Source: SAR324 cluster bacterium
Lineage (GTDB): Bacteria; SAR324; NAC60-12
Direction: 5' to 3'
DNA: 64,000 bases
Assembly: GCA_028281495.1 (NCBI GenBank)
Contig: JANQJU010000006.1
Coordinates: 1 to 64,000, forward strand
In this document: one piece after another, positions 44,307 through 53,663 of the stretch
Layout of the letters: the number at the start of each line of letters is the position of its first letter
Numbering within the stretch: position 1 is the stretch's first letter
The notes under the pieces: model-generated
The model's input: the letters and a program-made list of their open reading frames with translations, nothing else
The model's database searches: none
What the model was told of the DNA's origin: nothing
Position numbers and translations under genes: made by a program

Positions 44307-46577
44307 TTAATACGTCAGGGTTCCAATCACCCCGTTGTTGGAAAGATCGGTGTTGAATTTTTCGGTGCTAGCGTAATCTGTTGATGCATCCACGCCGCCG
44401 AAACACATGGCGGCTTGTTGCGTCCCTGCGGCGCCGCAGGAGGTTCTGCTTGCGATTGGATAAGGCGCGACGGTCCAGAAGCTGCCATTGTACTTTTCCG
44501 CAGGTTGGATGTAGTTAGAGCCTTGATACCCCCCCATCATAAGAGCCGCGAACAAGCTTCCGGCCCCTCGACAAAGCACCCGCGCTACATTCAACGGGGC
44601 TGCATAATACCAGCTATAACCATTGAAGCGTTCGGAGGTTCCCCGGGAGTGGGATTCAAGACTTCCCATGGTGAGAGCGGCATTGCGGCTTCCTGTACTG
44701 CCATTGTAAGCACGAGTCATATTGAGATTTCCCCCACTCAGCGCACTCCATTGAGTCCCATTGAAGGTTTCCGTGGCAGTAAAGGATCCGGCATTGTGTC
44801 CTCCAGCAGCCAAGGTAGCATTCATCACCCCCGCATCGGTCGTGTTGTTTTTGGCTGACAAGAAGTTAGGCCCTACCATCCAACTGACGCCCTCAAATTT
44901 GTAAGAGCTGGCGACATAAACGTGAGTAGCGGGGGAGCCTCCAAAGCTGAGGGCAGCATTGGGAACCCCAGTCGATCCCATCGATGACAATGCTTGGGGC
45001 AATTCTCCACCGTTTATGATCGACCACGTGTTATTGTTGAACTGTTCGCTTCGAGCCGTAATGCCCGGAACTTGCCCTCCAAACAGCAAGGCAGTGGTTT
45101 GAGAACCACAACTCCCCCAGCTGGATCCTGACACTTGCACGTTCGAACTTGGATCGGAGGTCCACACTCCCCCTCCCCAATCCAAATGTTTCATGGCCAT
45201 CACGTCTCGCATCTCCGCGGGACTCTGCGCTTGATCGGGTTTGGGCACATAATCAATAAGCACTTCGGCAGGACCGCTGATCGTAAACGCAGGGGATTCT
45301 GACTCCAATTCCACAAACCCCTGATCCTTATTTCTTGCCATCACGCGAAAGGTCATGTTGAGATCACCATAAAATTTTTCAGTATGATCTGCATACCCAG
45401 CCCCAAGGTGACCGCCCGCGATCTGACACAACGCGGCCCCCCCCGATTGGCCAAGACCACTTCGTGGAGTGAGGATATGGGCCTCCGAACTCCAGGAAGT
45501 GCCATTAAACACCTCGGTGCTATCCAATTGCCCTCCATTGTTGCTACCCCCGATGCAGCGAGCCGTCGAATGCGTTCCCACAACCGCAAGGCCATCTCTT
45601 GGGATGTTCAACGGACTGCGTGCAATCCAGGTGGCTCCATTGAATGATTCGGTACTCGTAGTGGGTTGGTTGGTATACCCCGCCACACACACTGCTGCGT
45701 TTTGAGGACCCGTGGTCGCTTGGCCTGTACGTGCCTCGATTAGAGAACCCGTGGCATTCCAGGATTGACCATTGAACTTTTCCGTAACACTGGATTTGGT
45801 TGCAGCCGAATTCCCTGCCGTTTGCCCTCCAGGAGCCAAGGCCGCATTTTGATGACCACAAGCCCCGTACATATTACGTCGTGCCGTATTGAGCGATCCC
45901 GTCGTACTCCACGAGGAGCCATCGAACTTTTCAGCATTGCCGTCAATTCCCGAATCCCCAGTACCCGTTGCCCCTCCGAAACGCAGCGCACTGTTTTGTA
46001 ATCCGGTACCACTCACGGCCCAACGGGCATTGATACTGCCGGAGGTTCTCCACACCACACCATCCGATTTTTCAACAGTCCCACTGAGTCCACTGGCACC
46101 CGTTCCCCCAAACACTAACGCAGCATTCACCGTGCCTGCACTGCCTAAGGTATAGCGGGCTTCATTGAGTACACTTCCCACCACCCATACATTCCGAGAG
46201 TAGGTTTCCTGCTGAGGGGTGATTCGGATGTTGTGGACTCCAGCTCCCAACTCCACAATGGTATTCAGGGTCGAGAAATTCTCACCATTGGAAGCGGTTC
46301 CACTGCCGGGTTGAAAGAAACTGCGATGAGCGCGTTTGGTGATCCCGTCGCTCACGTCATACACCAAGAGCCAATCATCGGTCTCCACCGTGGCGGTTTC
46401 GGGCAACCCATTCACGTTGGGCATTGCCTTCGAATCGGCATAGGTTTTGAACGCTTTTTGCGTCGTAAACCGTTGGTCCGTATTGGCAATCAGTGTGTTG
46501 TCGGTATCGGCCATATTATTGATAAAACTAGACGTTTTGATATTTTTAGCACTTCGTAAAATGGCGGAATTAGACAT
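44307..46577 (-). CDS. Tail-fibre-like double Kelch-propeller protein, copy 2 (clade A)
   Basis: 756 residues. Close to copy 3 over nearly its full length and somewhat less to copy 1. N-terminus SAILRSAKNIKTSSFINNMA then TDQRFTTQKAFKTYADSK; propeller 1 with six repeats starts at NVWVVGSVLNEARYTLG; spacer KFYGDLNMTFRVMARNK to MKHLDWGGGVW; propeller 2 with six repeats. Loop tips differ strongly from copy 3 (for example AGYTNQPTTSTESFNG against AGGANSIMGSAEKFNG) while the strand cores match, which is where a ligand-binding surface would vary. Leader segment as in copy 1. Confidence 0.85.
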   Translation of the reverse strand: MSNSAILRSAKNIKTSSFINNMADTDNTLIANTDQRFTTQKAFKTYADSKAMPNVNGLPETATVETDDWLLVYDVSDGITKRAHRSFFQPGSGTASNGENFSTLNTIVELGAGVHNIRITPQQETYSRNVWVVGSVLNEARYTLGSAGTVNAALVFGGTGASGLSGTVEKSDGVVWRTSGSINARWAVSGTGLQNSALRFGGATGTGDSGIDGNAEKFDGSSWSTTGSLNTARRNMYGACGHQNAALAPGGQTAGNSAATKSSVTEKFNGQSWNATGSLIEARTGQATTGPQNAAVCVAGYTNQPTTSTESFNGATWIARSPLNIPRDGLAVVGTHSTARCIGGSNNGGQLDSTEVFNGTSWSSEAHILTPRSGLGQSGGAALCQIAGGHLGAGYADHTEKFYGDLNMTFRVMARNKDQGFVELESESPAFTISGPAEVLIDYVPKPDQAQSPAEMRDVMAMKHLDWGGGVWTSDPSSNVQVSGSSWGSCGSQTTALLFGGQVPGITARSEQFNNNTWSIINGGELPQALSSMGSTGVPNAALSFGGSPATHVYVASSYKFEGVSWMVGPNFLSAKNNTTDAGVMNATLAAGGHNAGSFTATETFNGTQWSALSGGNLNMTRAYNGSTGSRNAALTMGSLESHSRGTSERFNGYSWYYAAPLNVARVLCRGAGSLFAALMMGGYQGSNYIQPAEKYNGSFWTVAPYPIASRTSCGAAGTQQAAMCFGGVDASTDYASTEKFNTDLSNNGVIGTLTY

Positions 46578-46654
46578 AGCGCTTGCTCCATAAACAGATG
46601 TTAAATCATAGCCACCCTATCAAACGAGTCTTTGATTTGCATCGGTGGTGGTTC

Positions 46655-48931
46655 TTAATACGTTAGAGTTGCGATCACCCCGTTGTTGGGGAGATCGGTG
46701 TTGAATTTTTCGGTGCTGATCTCCATGGAGGAGGCATTCACCCCTCCAAAACACATCGCAGCTTGTTGACTTCCTACGGCTCCACAGGAGGTCCGATAAC
46801 CAATCGGGTAAGGCGCGACGATCCAGAAACTCCCGTTATACTTTTCGGAAGGTTGCGAATAATTGCCGGAAGTGTCGTATCCCCCCATCATGAGGGCAGC
46901 AAACACACTCCCAGTTGCCCGACAAAGCACCCGTTCTACATTCAATTGAGCGGCATGATACCAACTGTGACCGTTGAAACGTTCCGAAGTATTACGGGCG
47001 TGAGCTTGTCCATTCCCCATCGTGAGGGCGGCATTGCGGCTCCCGGTGCTGCCATTGGCGGAACGGGTCGTATTGAGAGTCGCTCCATTCAACGCACTCC
47101 ATTGAACGCCATTGAAGGTCTCAGAATCCGTGTGAGAACCGGCGTTATTGTGCCCTCCCGAAGAGAGGGAAGCGTTCATCACACCGGCTTCGGTCATGCC
47201 GTATTTACCATGCGCGATAGGGCCGGTCGTCGCCCAACTGACCCCGTCGAATTTGTAGGAAAAGTTTACATAGGAGGGTTGTAGTGTGTTCCCTCCGAAG
47301 CTGAGAGCGGCACTAGCCACCCCAGTCGAACCCATGCTCGACAATGCTTCTGGCAAATCGCCGCCAGCGACGATCACCCAAGCATTGTTATTAAACCGTT
47401 CGGATCGAACTGTGACCCCAGGCACTTGCCCCCCATACAGCAAGGCGGTGGTTTGAGAACCACAACTCCCCCAACTCGAACCCGCCATTTGCAAATTCCA
47501 ACTCGGATCGGAGGTCCACTGGCCTCCACCCCAATCCAAATTTTTCATGGTAAACACGTCTTGAATTTCTTCCGGACTCTGCCCTTGATCGGGTTTGGGG
47601 ACATAATCAATCAGCACTTCCGCAGGACCGATGACTGTGAACAGGGGGAACTCCGATTCCAATTCCATAAACCCGGTATCCTCCGTTTTTGCCACCACAC
47701 GGAAGGTCATATTGAGATCGCCATAGAATTTTTCAGTATGATCGGAATACCCAGTTCCTAAGTGCCCTCCTGCGATCTGGCAAAGCGCCGCGCCACCCGA
47801 TTGCCCCATCCCATCTCGTGCCGTGAGAATGTTGGCATCCGATGTCCAAGCCATTCCGTTGAAAACTTCGGTCTGGTCAAGGCGTGTCGATCCGGTAGCC
47901 CCACCCATGCACCGTGCATTCGAGAGGGTTCCCGCCAACGCAGGAGACATTCGCGCGATACTCAATGCACTCGCGGCACTCCAAGCCGTTCCGTTGAACT
48001 TTTCTGCACTTCCCATGATCGAGTTGGCGCCACCCGCCACACACACGGCCCCATTTTGAGTGCCTGCGGTGGCTTGAGCGGTCCGTGATTCGATCAAAGA
48101 ACCCGTTGCCGTCCAAGATTGGCCATCAAATTTTTCAGTGACATTGGAATGGGTCGCACTGGCACTGGCTCCGGTTTGCCCCCCGGGAGCCAACGCTGCA
48201 TTTTGTTGGCCGCATACACCATACATGTGAATGCGAGAGGTGTTCAGAGAAGCCGTACTGCTCCAGGTCGTCCCATCGTACTTTTCGGTATTGCCATCGA
48301 TTCCAGCATCCCCGGTACTGGTAGCCCCTCCGAAACGCAATGCACTGTTTTGCAATCCCGTAGCACTCACCGCCCAACGCGCTGTGATCCCGGGGCCGGT
48401 TCTCCAGACCACACCGTCTGATTTTTCCATGGTTCCGCTGATTCCACTGGCACCAGCTCCCCCAAACACCAGGGAAGCATTCATCGTACCCGCACTGCCT
48501 AAAGCATATCGAGCCTCGTTGAGTGTGCTTCCTGCTACCCACATATTTCGAGTGCAAGTCTCTTGCTGAGGGATGATCCATAGGTTGTGGGTTCCCGCCC
48601 CCAACTGTACATTGGTATAAAAGTTCGAGAAGTTCTCGCTATCGGAGGCCGTACCATTGCCGGGTTGAAAGAAGCTGCGATGAGCGCGTTTGGCGGCCCC
48701 ATCATTCACGTCATACATCAAAAGCCAATCATTGGCCTCCACCGTTGTGGTTTCAGGCAACCCATTCACATTGGGCATCAGTTTCGAATCCGCATAGGCT
48801 TTGAACGCTTTTTGTGTCGTAAAACGTTGGTCTGTATTGGCAGCCAGCGTGTTATCGGCATCGACCATATTGTTGACAAAATTAGATATAGTGATGTTTT
48901 TTGCACTTCGTAAAATGGCGGAATCGGACAT
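46655..48931 (-). CDS. Tail-fibre-like double Kelch-propeller protein, copy 3 (clade A)
   Basis: 758 residues. N-terminus SAILRSAKNITISNFVNNMV, nearly that of copy 2, then TDQRFTTQKAFKAYADSK. Six plus six repeats around the spacer KFYGDLNMTFRVVAKTE to LDWGGGQW. Second-propeller repeats share GYNGS/SANGSTGSRNAALTMG with copies 1 and 2. The C-terminus EKFNTDLPNNGVIATLTY is the clade A type. Its leader is different and shorter (48 bp to copy 4), so this is probably the oldest clade A position or the join to the rest of the array. Confidence 0.85.
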   Translation of the reverse strand: MSDSAILRSAKNITISNFVNNMVDADNTLAANTDQRFTTQKAFKAYADSKLMPNVNGLPETTTVEANDWLLMYDVNDGAAKRAHRSFFQPGNGTASDSENFSNFYTNVQLGAGTHNLWIIPQQETCTRNMWVAGSTLNEARYALGSAGTMNASLVFGGAGASGISGTMEKSDGVVWRTGPGITARWAVSATGLQNSALRFGGATSTGDAGIDGNTEKYDGTTWSSTASLNTSRIHMYGVCGQQNAALAPGGQTGASASATHSNVTEKFDGQSWTATGSLIESRTAQATAGTQNGAVCVAGGANSIMGSAEKFNGTAWSAASALSIARMSPALAGTLSNARCMGGATGSTRLDQTEVFNGMAWTSDANILTARDGMGQSGGAALCQIAGGHLGTGYSDHTEKFYGDLNMTFRVVAKTEDTGFMELESEFPLFTVIGPAEVLIDYVPKPDQGQSPEEIQDVFTMKNLDWGGGQWTSDPSWNLQMAGSSWGSCGSQTTALLYGGQVPGVTVRSERFNNNAWVIVAGGDLPEALSSMGSTGVASAALSFGGNTLQPSYVNFSYKFDGVSWATTGPIAHGKYGMTEAGVMNASLSSGGHNNAGSHTDSETFNGVQWSALNGATLNTTRSANGSTGSRNAALTMGNGQAHARNTSERFNGHSWYHAAQLNVERVLCRATGSVFAALMMGGYDTSGNYSQPSEKYNGSFWIVAPYPIGYRTSCGAVGSQQAAMCFGGVNASSMEISTEKFNTDLPNNGVIATLTY

Positions 48932-48979
48932 AGCTCGTCCTCCTTAGCAAAGGTGAAACCAGAAATCGGCGTCAGCGGG

Positions 48980-51238
48980 TTAATAAGTCACGGTCACTCG
49001 GTAAAGCGAATGGGAGAGTTCCGTTTGAAAAAGCTCGGTACTTGCCAGGAGTCCACCGCTGTTCTTCCCTGAAAAACAGGCAGCCGCATTTTGGGTTCCG
49101 GTGCTCCCTCCATTGTTCCGTGGGGTATTCAGTTCAGAAGCGAGATGCCATGCTGCTCCGTTGAATCGCTCTGAGGTGGCATGGCTCGTCCCGGTAGCGT
49201 TGACTAATCCCGAAAATGCGAGCGCAGCGTTTTGCCCCCCCGAACCACCCAGGCTGGATCGGGCTACGTTGAGATCTGCGGTAGCAACCCAAGCGGTCCC
49301 ATTGAATTTTTCAGCCGTCGCAAAATCATCGGTGGCATTGGCTCCGCCAAAGGCTAAAGCGGCATTTTGTCGGCCCGCTCCGCTTAACGTCCATCGGGAC
49401 ACGTTCAAGTCCCAACCGCTTTGATGCGACCAATTGAGGCCATCAAACTTCTCGGTATCGGCTTGATACGTGGTGCCAAAACCTCCCACACACAGGCTGG
49501 CATTCTGCACGCCGATTCCTGCTGCGTTGTCGGTAGAACTGAGCAGGGCCGAGGTCGTTATCCATGATGTGCCATTGAATTTCTCGCTGCGGTCGAGGTT
49601 TTGGGTGCCATCATGACCTCCAAAACTCAAACATGCCCCTTGAATACCAGTACTCGACAACGCGTGACGGGGTTGAGGTAAATTCCAGCCAGCTTGGTTG
49701 GTCCAGGAAGCGCCATCAAATTTTTCCACGGTATCGATGGTCGTGCTGCTGATACGTCCTCCTATGGATAATGCGGCTTTTTGTGTGCCGCAGCCCCCTA
49801 CGGCCCGGCGTGAGGTGGCATTCCAGGCCGCATTGGTGGCCCAAACCCCGCCATGCCAACCGAGGAAATCCAACTCCACCAAATCCAGAATTTCATCAGG
49901 GCGAATGCCCGAATTGGGTTTCGGCAAATTTTCGATTTGAACATCCACCGGCGCTTTCAAATTCAACACCGGATGTTCCGATTCTTGCGTGACCACTTCG
50001 TCAGCAGACTTGGCCGTGACCTGAAACGTCATGGGCATTTCGCCAATCCATTTTTCCGCTTCAGCTCGGTTGGCGACATCGTCATTGCCTGCCACTGCCA
50101 AGGCCGCATTTTGTGTTCCCAAACCGAGCAGCCCTTTGCGAGCCAAGTTCAGACCGTTTTGTACCATCCAAACAAAACCATTGAAGGACTCACACGCGCT
50201 CTGAACCGGGCCTCCTTCCAAGCCCCCCCCAATGATCAAGGCCGCATTTTGCGTTCCGCTTCCTGCTAAGGATTGCCGAGGGGTATTGACATTGCTTTCT
50301 GCCAGCCACACTTCTCCGTTGAACCGCTCCGTCACGTCGGAATCGGAAGAATTGTTCAAATTTCCTGCAACAATGAGTGAGGCATTGCTCAATCCCATCA
50401 TGGCACTTGACATCCGAGTACTGCTGATGGTGCCCGCACTGGACCAAGCATTCCCATTATAAACTTCTGTTTTGTCCAATACCGCACTTCCGTTGTAGCC
50501 CCCCGCACACATCGCAGCATACTGCTTTCCGGTGCCAAGCGTATGGTATCTGGTACCATTGCTCACGGCTTGATTGAGATTGGTCCAAGTGAACCCATTG
50601 AACCCTTCAGTCGAATTCAACGGTGCTCCCCCATAGCCTGCAAAGGCAAGAGCCGCATTTTGAACCCCTGCCGAGCCTGACGAGAAACGGCCGGTCACGA
50701 GGTTCCCGGTTGCGCTCCAGAAGTTGCCATGAAATTTCTCAGTGAGTGACCCCGCTGAACTGTTCACATGACCGCCAATGATCAACCCCGCATTTTGGGT
50801 CCCTGCTCGACCTGGAGTATTCCGTGCGACACTGACGGACGTACTCGTCGCCCAAGTGTTTCGAGCAAAATGCTGAAACCAATTGGTGACAATCAATTTT
50901 TTAGGCCCTGGCGCATTCACCTGGACTTCCGCTTGCTGAGAGGTCAGTTCCACTGAAGTGGTGGCGCTGCCACTGCTCAGGCTGGCAGTAAAGTTCGCCT
51001 TCGTGATCTTCTGCAAGCTGCCTTTGTCCACAATCAAAAAATCGGCATTGTCCGGATTCGAAAGCGTCGGATACGATGACAAATCCATGGAAAGCTTGCT
51101 GTCCGCATAAGCCTTGGTCGCTTTTTGGGTTGCAACCCGTTGGTCGCTATCAGCCGTAAGACTGGTGTCGGTATCCACCACATCGGCTGCAAAGTCGGCG
51201 GTTTTGATGTTTTTGCCACTACGTATGAGATTTGGCAT
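48980..51238 (-). CDS. Tail-fibre-like double Kelch-propeller protein, copy 4 (intermediate)
   Basis: 752 residues. The plan is the same (six repeats, spacer KWIGEMPMTFQVTAKSAD to FLGWHGGVW, six repeats), but it does not fall in either clade. Its N-terminus (NLIRSGKNIKTADFAADVVD) shares NIKT with clade A and LIRSGK plus ATQKATKAYADSK with clade C. Its repeats are the most regular in the array (GAGRQNAALAFGG, GSGGQNAALAFSG). It could be ancestral-like or a recombinant. The end TELFQTELSHSL..VTVTY resembles clade C. The start has GGGAG before it and lies 29 bp after the copy 5 stop. Confidence 0.85.
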   Translation of the reverse strand: MPNLIRSGKNIKTADFAADVVDTDTSLTADSDQRVATQKATKAYADSKLSMDLSSYPTLSNPDNADFLIVDKGSLQKITKANFTASLSSGSATTSVELTSQQAEVQVNAPGPKKLIVTNWFQHFARNTWATSTSVSVARNTPGRAGTQNAGLIIGGHVNSSAGSLTEKFHGNFWSATGNLVTGRFSSGSAGVQNAALAFAGYGGAPLNSTEGFNGFTWTNLNQAVSNGTRYHTLGTGKQYAAMCAGGYNGSAVLDKTEVYNGNAWSSAGTISSTRMSSAMMGLSNASLIVAGNLNNSSDSDVTERFNGEVWLAESNVNTPRQSLAGSGTQNAALIIGGGLEGGPVQSACESFNGFVWMVQNGLNLARKGLLGLGTQNAALAVAGNDDVANRAEAEKWIGEMPMTFQVTAKSADEVVTQESEHPVLNLKAPVDVQIENLPKPNSGIRPDEILDLVELDFLGWHGGVWATNAAWNATSRRAVGGCGTQKAALSIGGRISSTTIDTVEKFDGASWTNQAGWNLPQPRHALSSTGIQGACLSFGGHDGTQNLDRSEKFNGTSWITTSALLSSTDNAAGIGVQNASLCVGGFGTTYQADTEKFDGLNWSHQSGWDLNVSRWTLSGAGRQNAALAFGGANATDDFATAEKFNGTAWVATADLNVARSSLGGSGGQNAALAFSGLVNATGTSHATSERFNGAAWHLASELNTPRNNGGSTGTQNAAACFSGKNSGGLLASTELFQTELSHSLYRVTVTY

Positions 51239-51266
51239 GGTTCACTCCCTTCTGTCTGAAATGGGG

Positions 51267-53534
51267 TCAAGAATAAGTCACCGCTCCAATCGCGCCGGAG
51301 AGCGACAATTGAGTTTGATAATGTTCCACCGTATTTTGTGTGCTGCCGCCAGACGTGAGGCCCCCCATGGTCAACGCAGACATCTGCGTTCCCGCACCGC
51401 GCGTGTCGTATAATGCCGAATTGGTCTGGCTGGCATTAATCCAGACAAAGCCATTGTATTTTTCAGAGACACGAACCACTTCGGAACTCGATCCCTCACT
51501 GCCATTGGCCACCAACCCCACATTTTGGGTTCCTGCCGCAGAAAACATCTTCCGAACGTGATTGACCGGGGTCGCATTGGACCAGCTGAATCCATTGAAC
51601 TTCTCGGTATCTGCAATCGGGACCGTTCCTCCTCCCGAAAGCGCAGCACCTGGAGGAACACCTGAAATCGCAAGGCAGGCATTTTGCGGTCCGAGACCTC
51701 GGGACATCGCTTTCCCTGTATTCAAATCCCCGCCAACTTGGACACTCCACGCAGTGCCGTTGTATCGTTCCGTTCGGTTATCATAATCATTGCCCCCGAA
51801 CGACAAAGCGGCCTTTGCCACCCCGGCATCGCCGACTTGGCTTTCGGCTTGCGTCAATGCAGCTCCAACACTCCAAGTCGATCCATCGAAGTTCTCTGAT
51901 CGAGTTTGGAACGAGCCATTTTCAGCTCGGCCTCCAAACACGAGGGCCGCATACGATACGCCAACCCCTCCGCTATCCCGGGTGCCTGTGTTCAGGCCCG
52001 TTGCTGCACTCCAGGAACTGCCATTGTAGAGTTCCACTGCCGTTGAGATCCCCCCCAGATCGGACCGAGTGCTCCCTCCAGCAGCTAAGGTGCCTTTACT
52101 GCGTCCTACCCCCACCGCACCTTGCCGTTCCGTGTTCATTGAGGTTTCCTGGACCCAGGCACCATCCCCTAAGTCGAAGCGATGCAAGCGATCCCAATCG
52201 GCTTGGTCTTCAGCATTGTGGTTGGCGTTGAATTGAGGCGTCCATTCGATTTGTATGTCCGCCGCATCCGTGACCGCGAAGGACAGCGCGTCATTCATGG
52301 CAAAATAGTATTCGTTTTCGGCATTTTGGGCAGTGACTCGCACTTCCATCGGGATTCGACCAAACCACTTTTGACTGCTGCTGATCGGACCGGACCCTCC
52401 ATACCCCGACGCCTGAAGTCCAGCACCACTGGCTCCGGTTCCCAAACCATTATAAAATACATAATTGGGGGCAGGCCGGATCACCCAGACATAGCCATTG
52501 TACTCTTCCGTATTTAAGTTCCCTACAGCGACGGTGCAGGCGTTCTGTACCCCAAAAATAGCGTTGCCCGTTCGAGAATAGTTGGTGTTCTCAGACAGCA
52601 CCCAGGCATCGCCTGAGAATTTCTCTGTATTAGTGATGTTCCCCGATCCTGCATATCCATTCGCCACGAGACTAGCATTGGCATGCCCTGCCCCTTTCAA
52701 AGTAGATCGGACGATTTGCAGTTGAGGTCCCGTCGAAAAGGCGGCTCCGTTGTAACGGCGCACGGGAGGATTGCTCACCCCGCCCCCTCCTGCGAAAAGG
52801 GCCGCATTCATGATCCCCATGGCGGCATGGGAATAAGTGACCCCTGGATTGCCTGCATGGACGAAACTATCACCATTGTAGCGTTCGGCACTGTCCAAGT
52901 TTCCATGGCCTTGCCCTCCATGAATGACTCCAGCATTCCGAGTCCCGGTGGCAGCGTGGGCGGCGCGGATGATTAGAGAGTGGGCCCCGGAACGCCACAT
53001 GTCGCCTAAAAATTCTTCGGTGAGTGTTGTGGCACTTCCTGTATGCCCCGCCGTTTGCCCCCCTATCAACAACGCATTGTTTTGCGATCCACATCCATTC
53101 GTGCTGGATCGGCCAACATTGGTGGATGCAGTGTTGATCCATACATTTTGTTCCCATGTTGTCTCATGGGGTTGGACATGAATGTGAGTGGGTCCCGTGC
53201 CCAACACCACCATCTCTTGGTGCAAGGCATTCAGTTCGGTACTGTTGATTTCATATGTTGGGTTTCCCAACAATTCAGAGCGGGAGATCACGCGGTTCGC
53301 TCCCGCGGAGCTATCGTAAACGAGCACCAGGTCACTCCCGGAGCTACTTAGCATTGTTTGCAAGGTCCCCAAATTCTGAGGAACCTTCGTATCAGCATAA
53401 GCTTTTGCTGCTTTTTGAGTGGCCAATCGAGTATCGTCATTGGCGGAAAGGGCCGGGTCCACATCCAACACATTGGGTGCAAATTGACCCGCCTGACCAA
53501 TCTTTCCGCTGCGAAATGAGGCTGAATCAGACAT
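51267..53534 (-). CDS. Tail-fibre-like double Kelch-propeller protein, copy 5 (clade C)
   Basis: 755 residues. N-terminus SDSASFRSGKIGQAGQFAPN, VLDVDPALS, then DTRLATQKAAKAYADTK; linker with ELNALHQEMVVLG and THIHVQPHETTWEQN. First propeller has six repeats, two with shortened or altered W positions (NGDSF, NGAAF); spacer KWFGRIPMEVRVTAQNAENE to FDLGDGAWV; second propeller six repeats, one with a longer loop (SGVPPGAALSGGGTVPIADT). End EHYQTQLSLSGAIGAVTYS. The histidine-rich IHVHPH-type segment before propeller 1 is common to clade C and could bind metal, as in known fibre shafts. Confidence 0.85.
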   Translation of the reverse strand: MSDSASFRSGKIGQAGQFAPNVLDVDPALSANDDTRLATQKAAKAYADTKVPQNLGTLQTMLSSSGSDLVLVYDSSAGANRVISRSELLGNPTYEINSTELNALHQEMVVLGTGPTHIHVQPHETTWEQNVWINTASTNVGRSSTNGCGSQNNALLIGGQTAGHTGSATTLTEEFLGDMWRSGAHSLIIRAAHAATGTRNAGVIHGGQGHGNLDSAERYNGDSFVHAGNPGVTYSHAAMGIMNAALFAGGGGVSNPPVRRYNGAAFSTGPQLQIVRSTLKGAGHANASLVANGYAGSGNITNTEKFSGDAWVLSENTNYSRTGNAIFGVQNACTVAVGNLNTEEYNGYVWVIRPAPNYVFYNGLGTGASGAGLQASGYGGSGPISSSQKWFGRIPMEVRVTAQNAENEYYFAMNDALSFAVTDAADIQIEWTPQFNANHNAEDQADWDRLHRFDLGDGAWVQETSMNTERQGAVGVGRSKGTLAAGGSTRSDLGGISTAVELYNGSSWSAATGLNTGTRDSGGVGVSYAALVFGGRAENGSFQTRSENFDGSTWSVGAALTQAESQVGDAGVAKAALSFGGNDYDNRTERYNGTAWSVQVGGDLNTGKAMSRGLGPQNACLAISGVPPGAALSGGGTVPIADTEKFNGFSWSNATPVNHVRKMFSAAGTQNVGLVANGSEGSSSEVVRVSEKYNGFVWINASQTNSALYDTRGAGTQMSALTMGGLTSGGSTQNTVEHYQTQLSLSGAIGAVTYS

Positions 53535-53663
53535 AACGGTTTTTTTTGGCTAGGAGTTTTCAATTGCAGGGTTTTCTAAATTTCTAACATTTTGATAGCC
53601 CTGATTTATAAGCAGAGTTACGATGAAGACAAGGGGGCGTCATTCCCTCATGCCGGTTGCGGT
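53535..53663. other. 129-bp spacer between copies 5 and 6
   Basis: The longest gap inside the array. The part beside the copy 5 start (TAACGGTTTTTTTTGGCTA(G)GAGTT) recurs beside copy 6 at 55938-55965, so it was duplicated with the gene. A weak internal promoter is possible; nothing else seen. Confidence 0.6.
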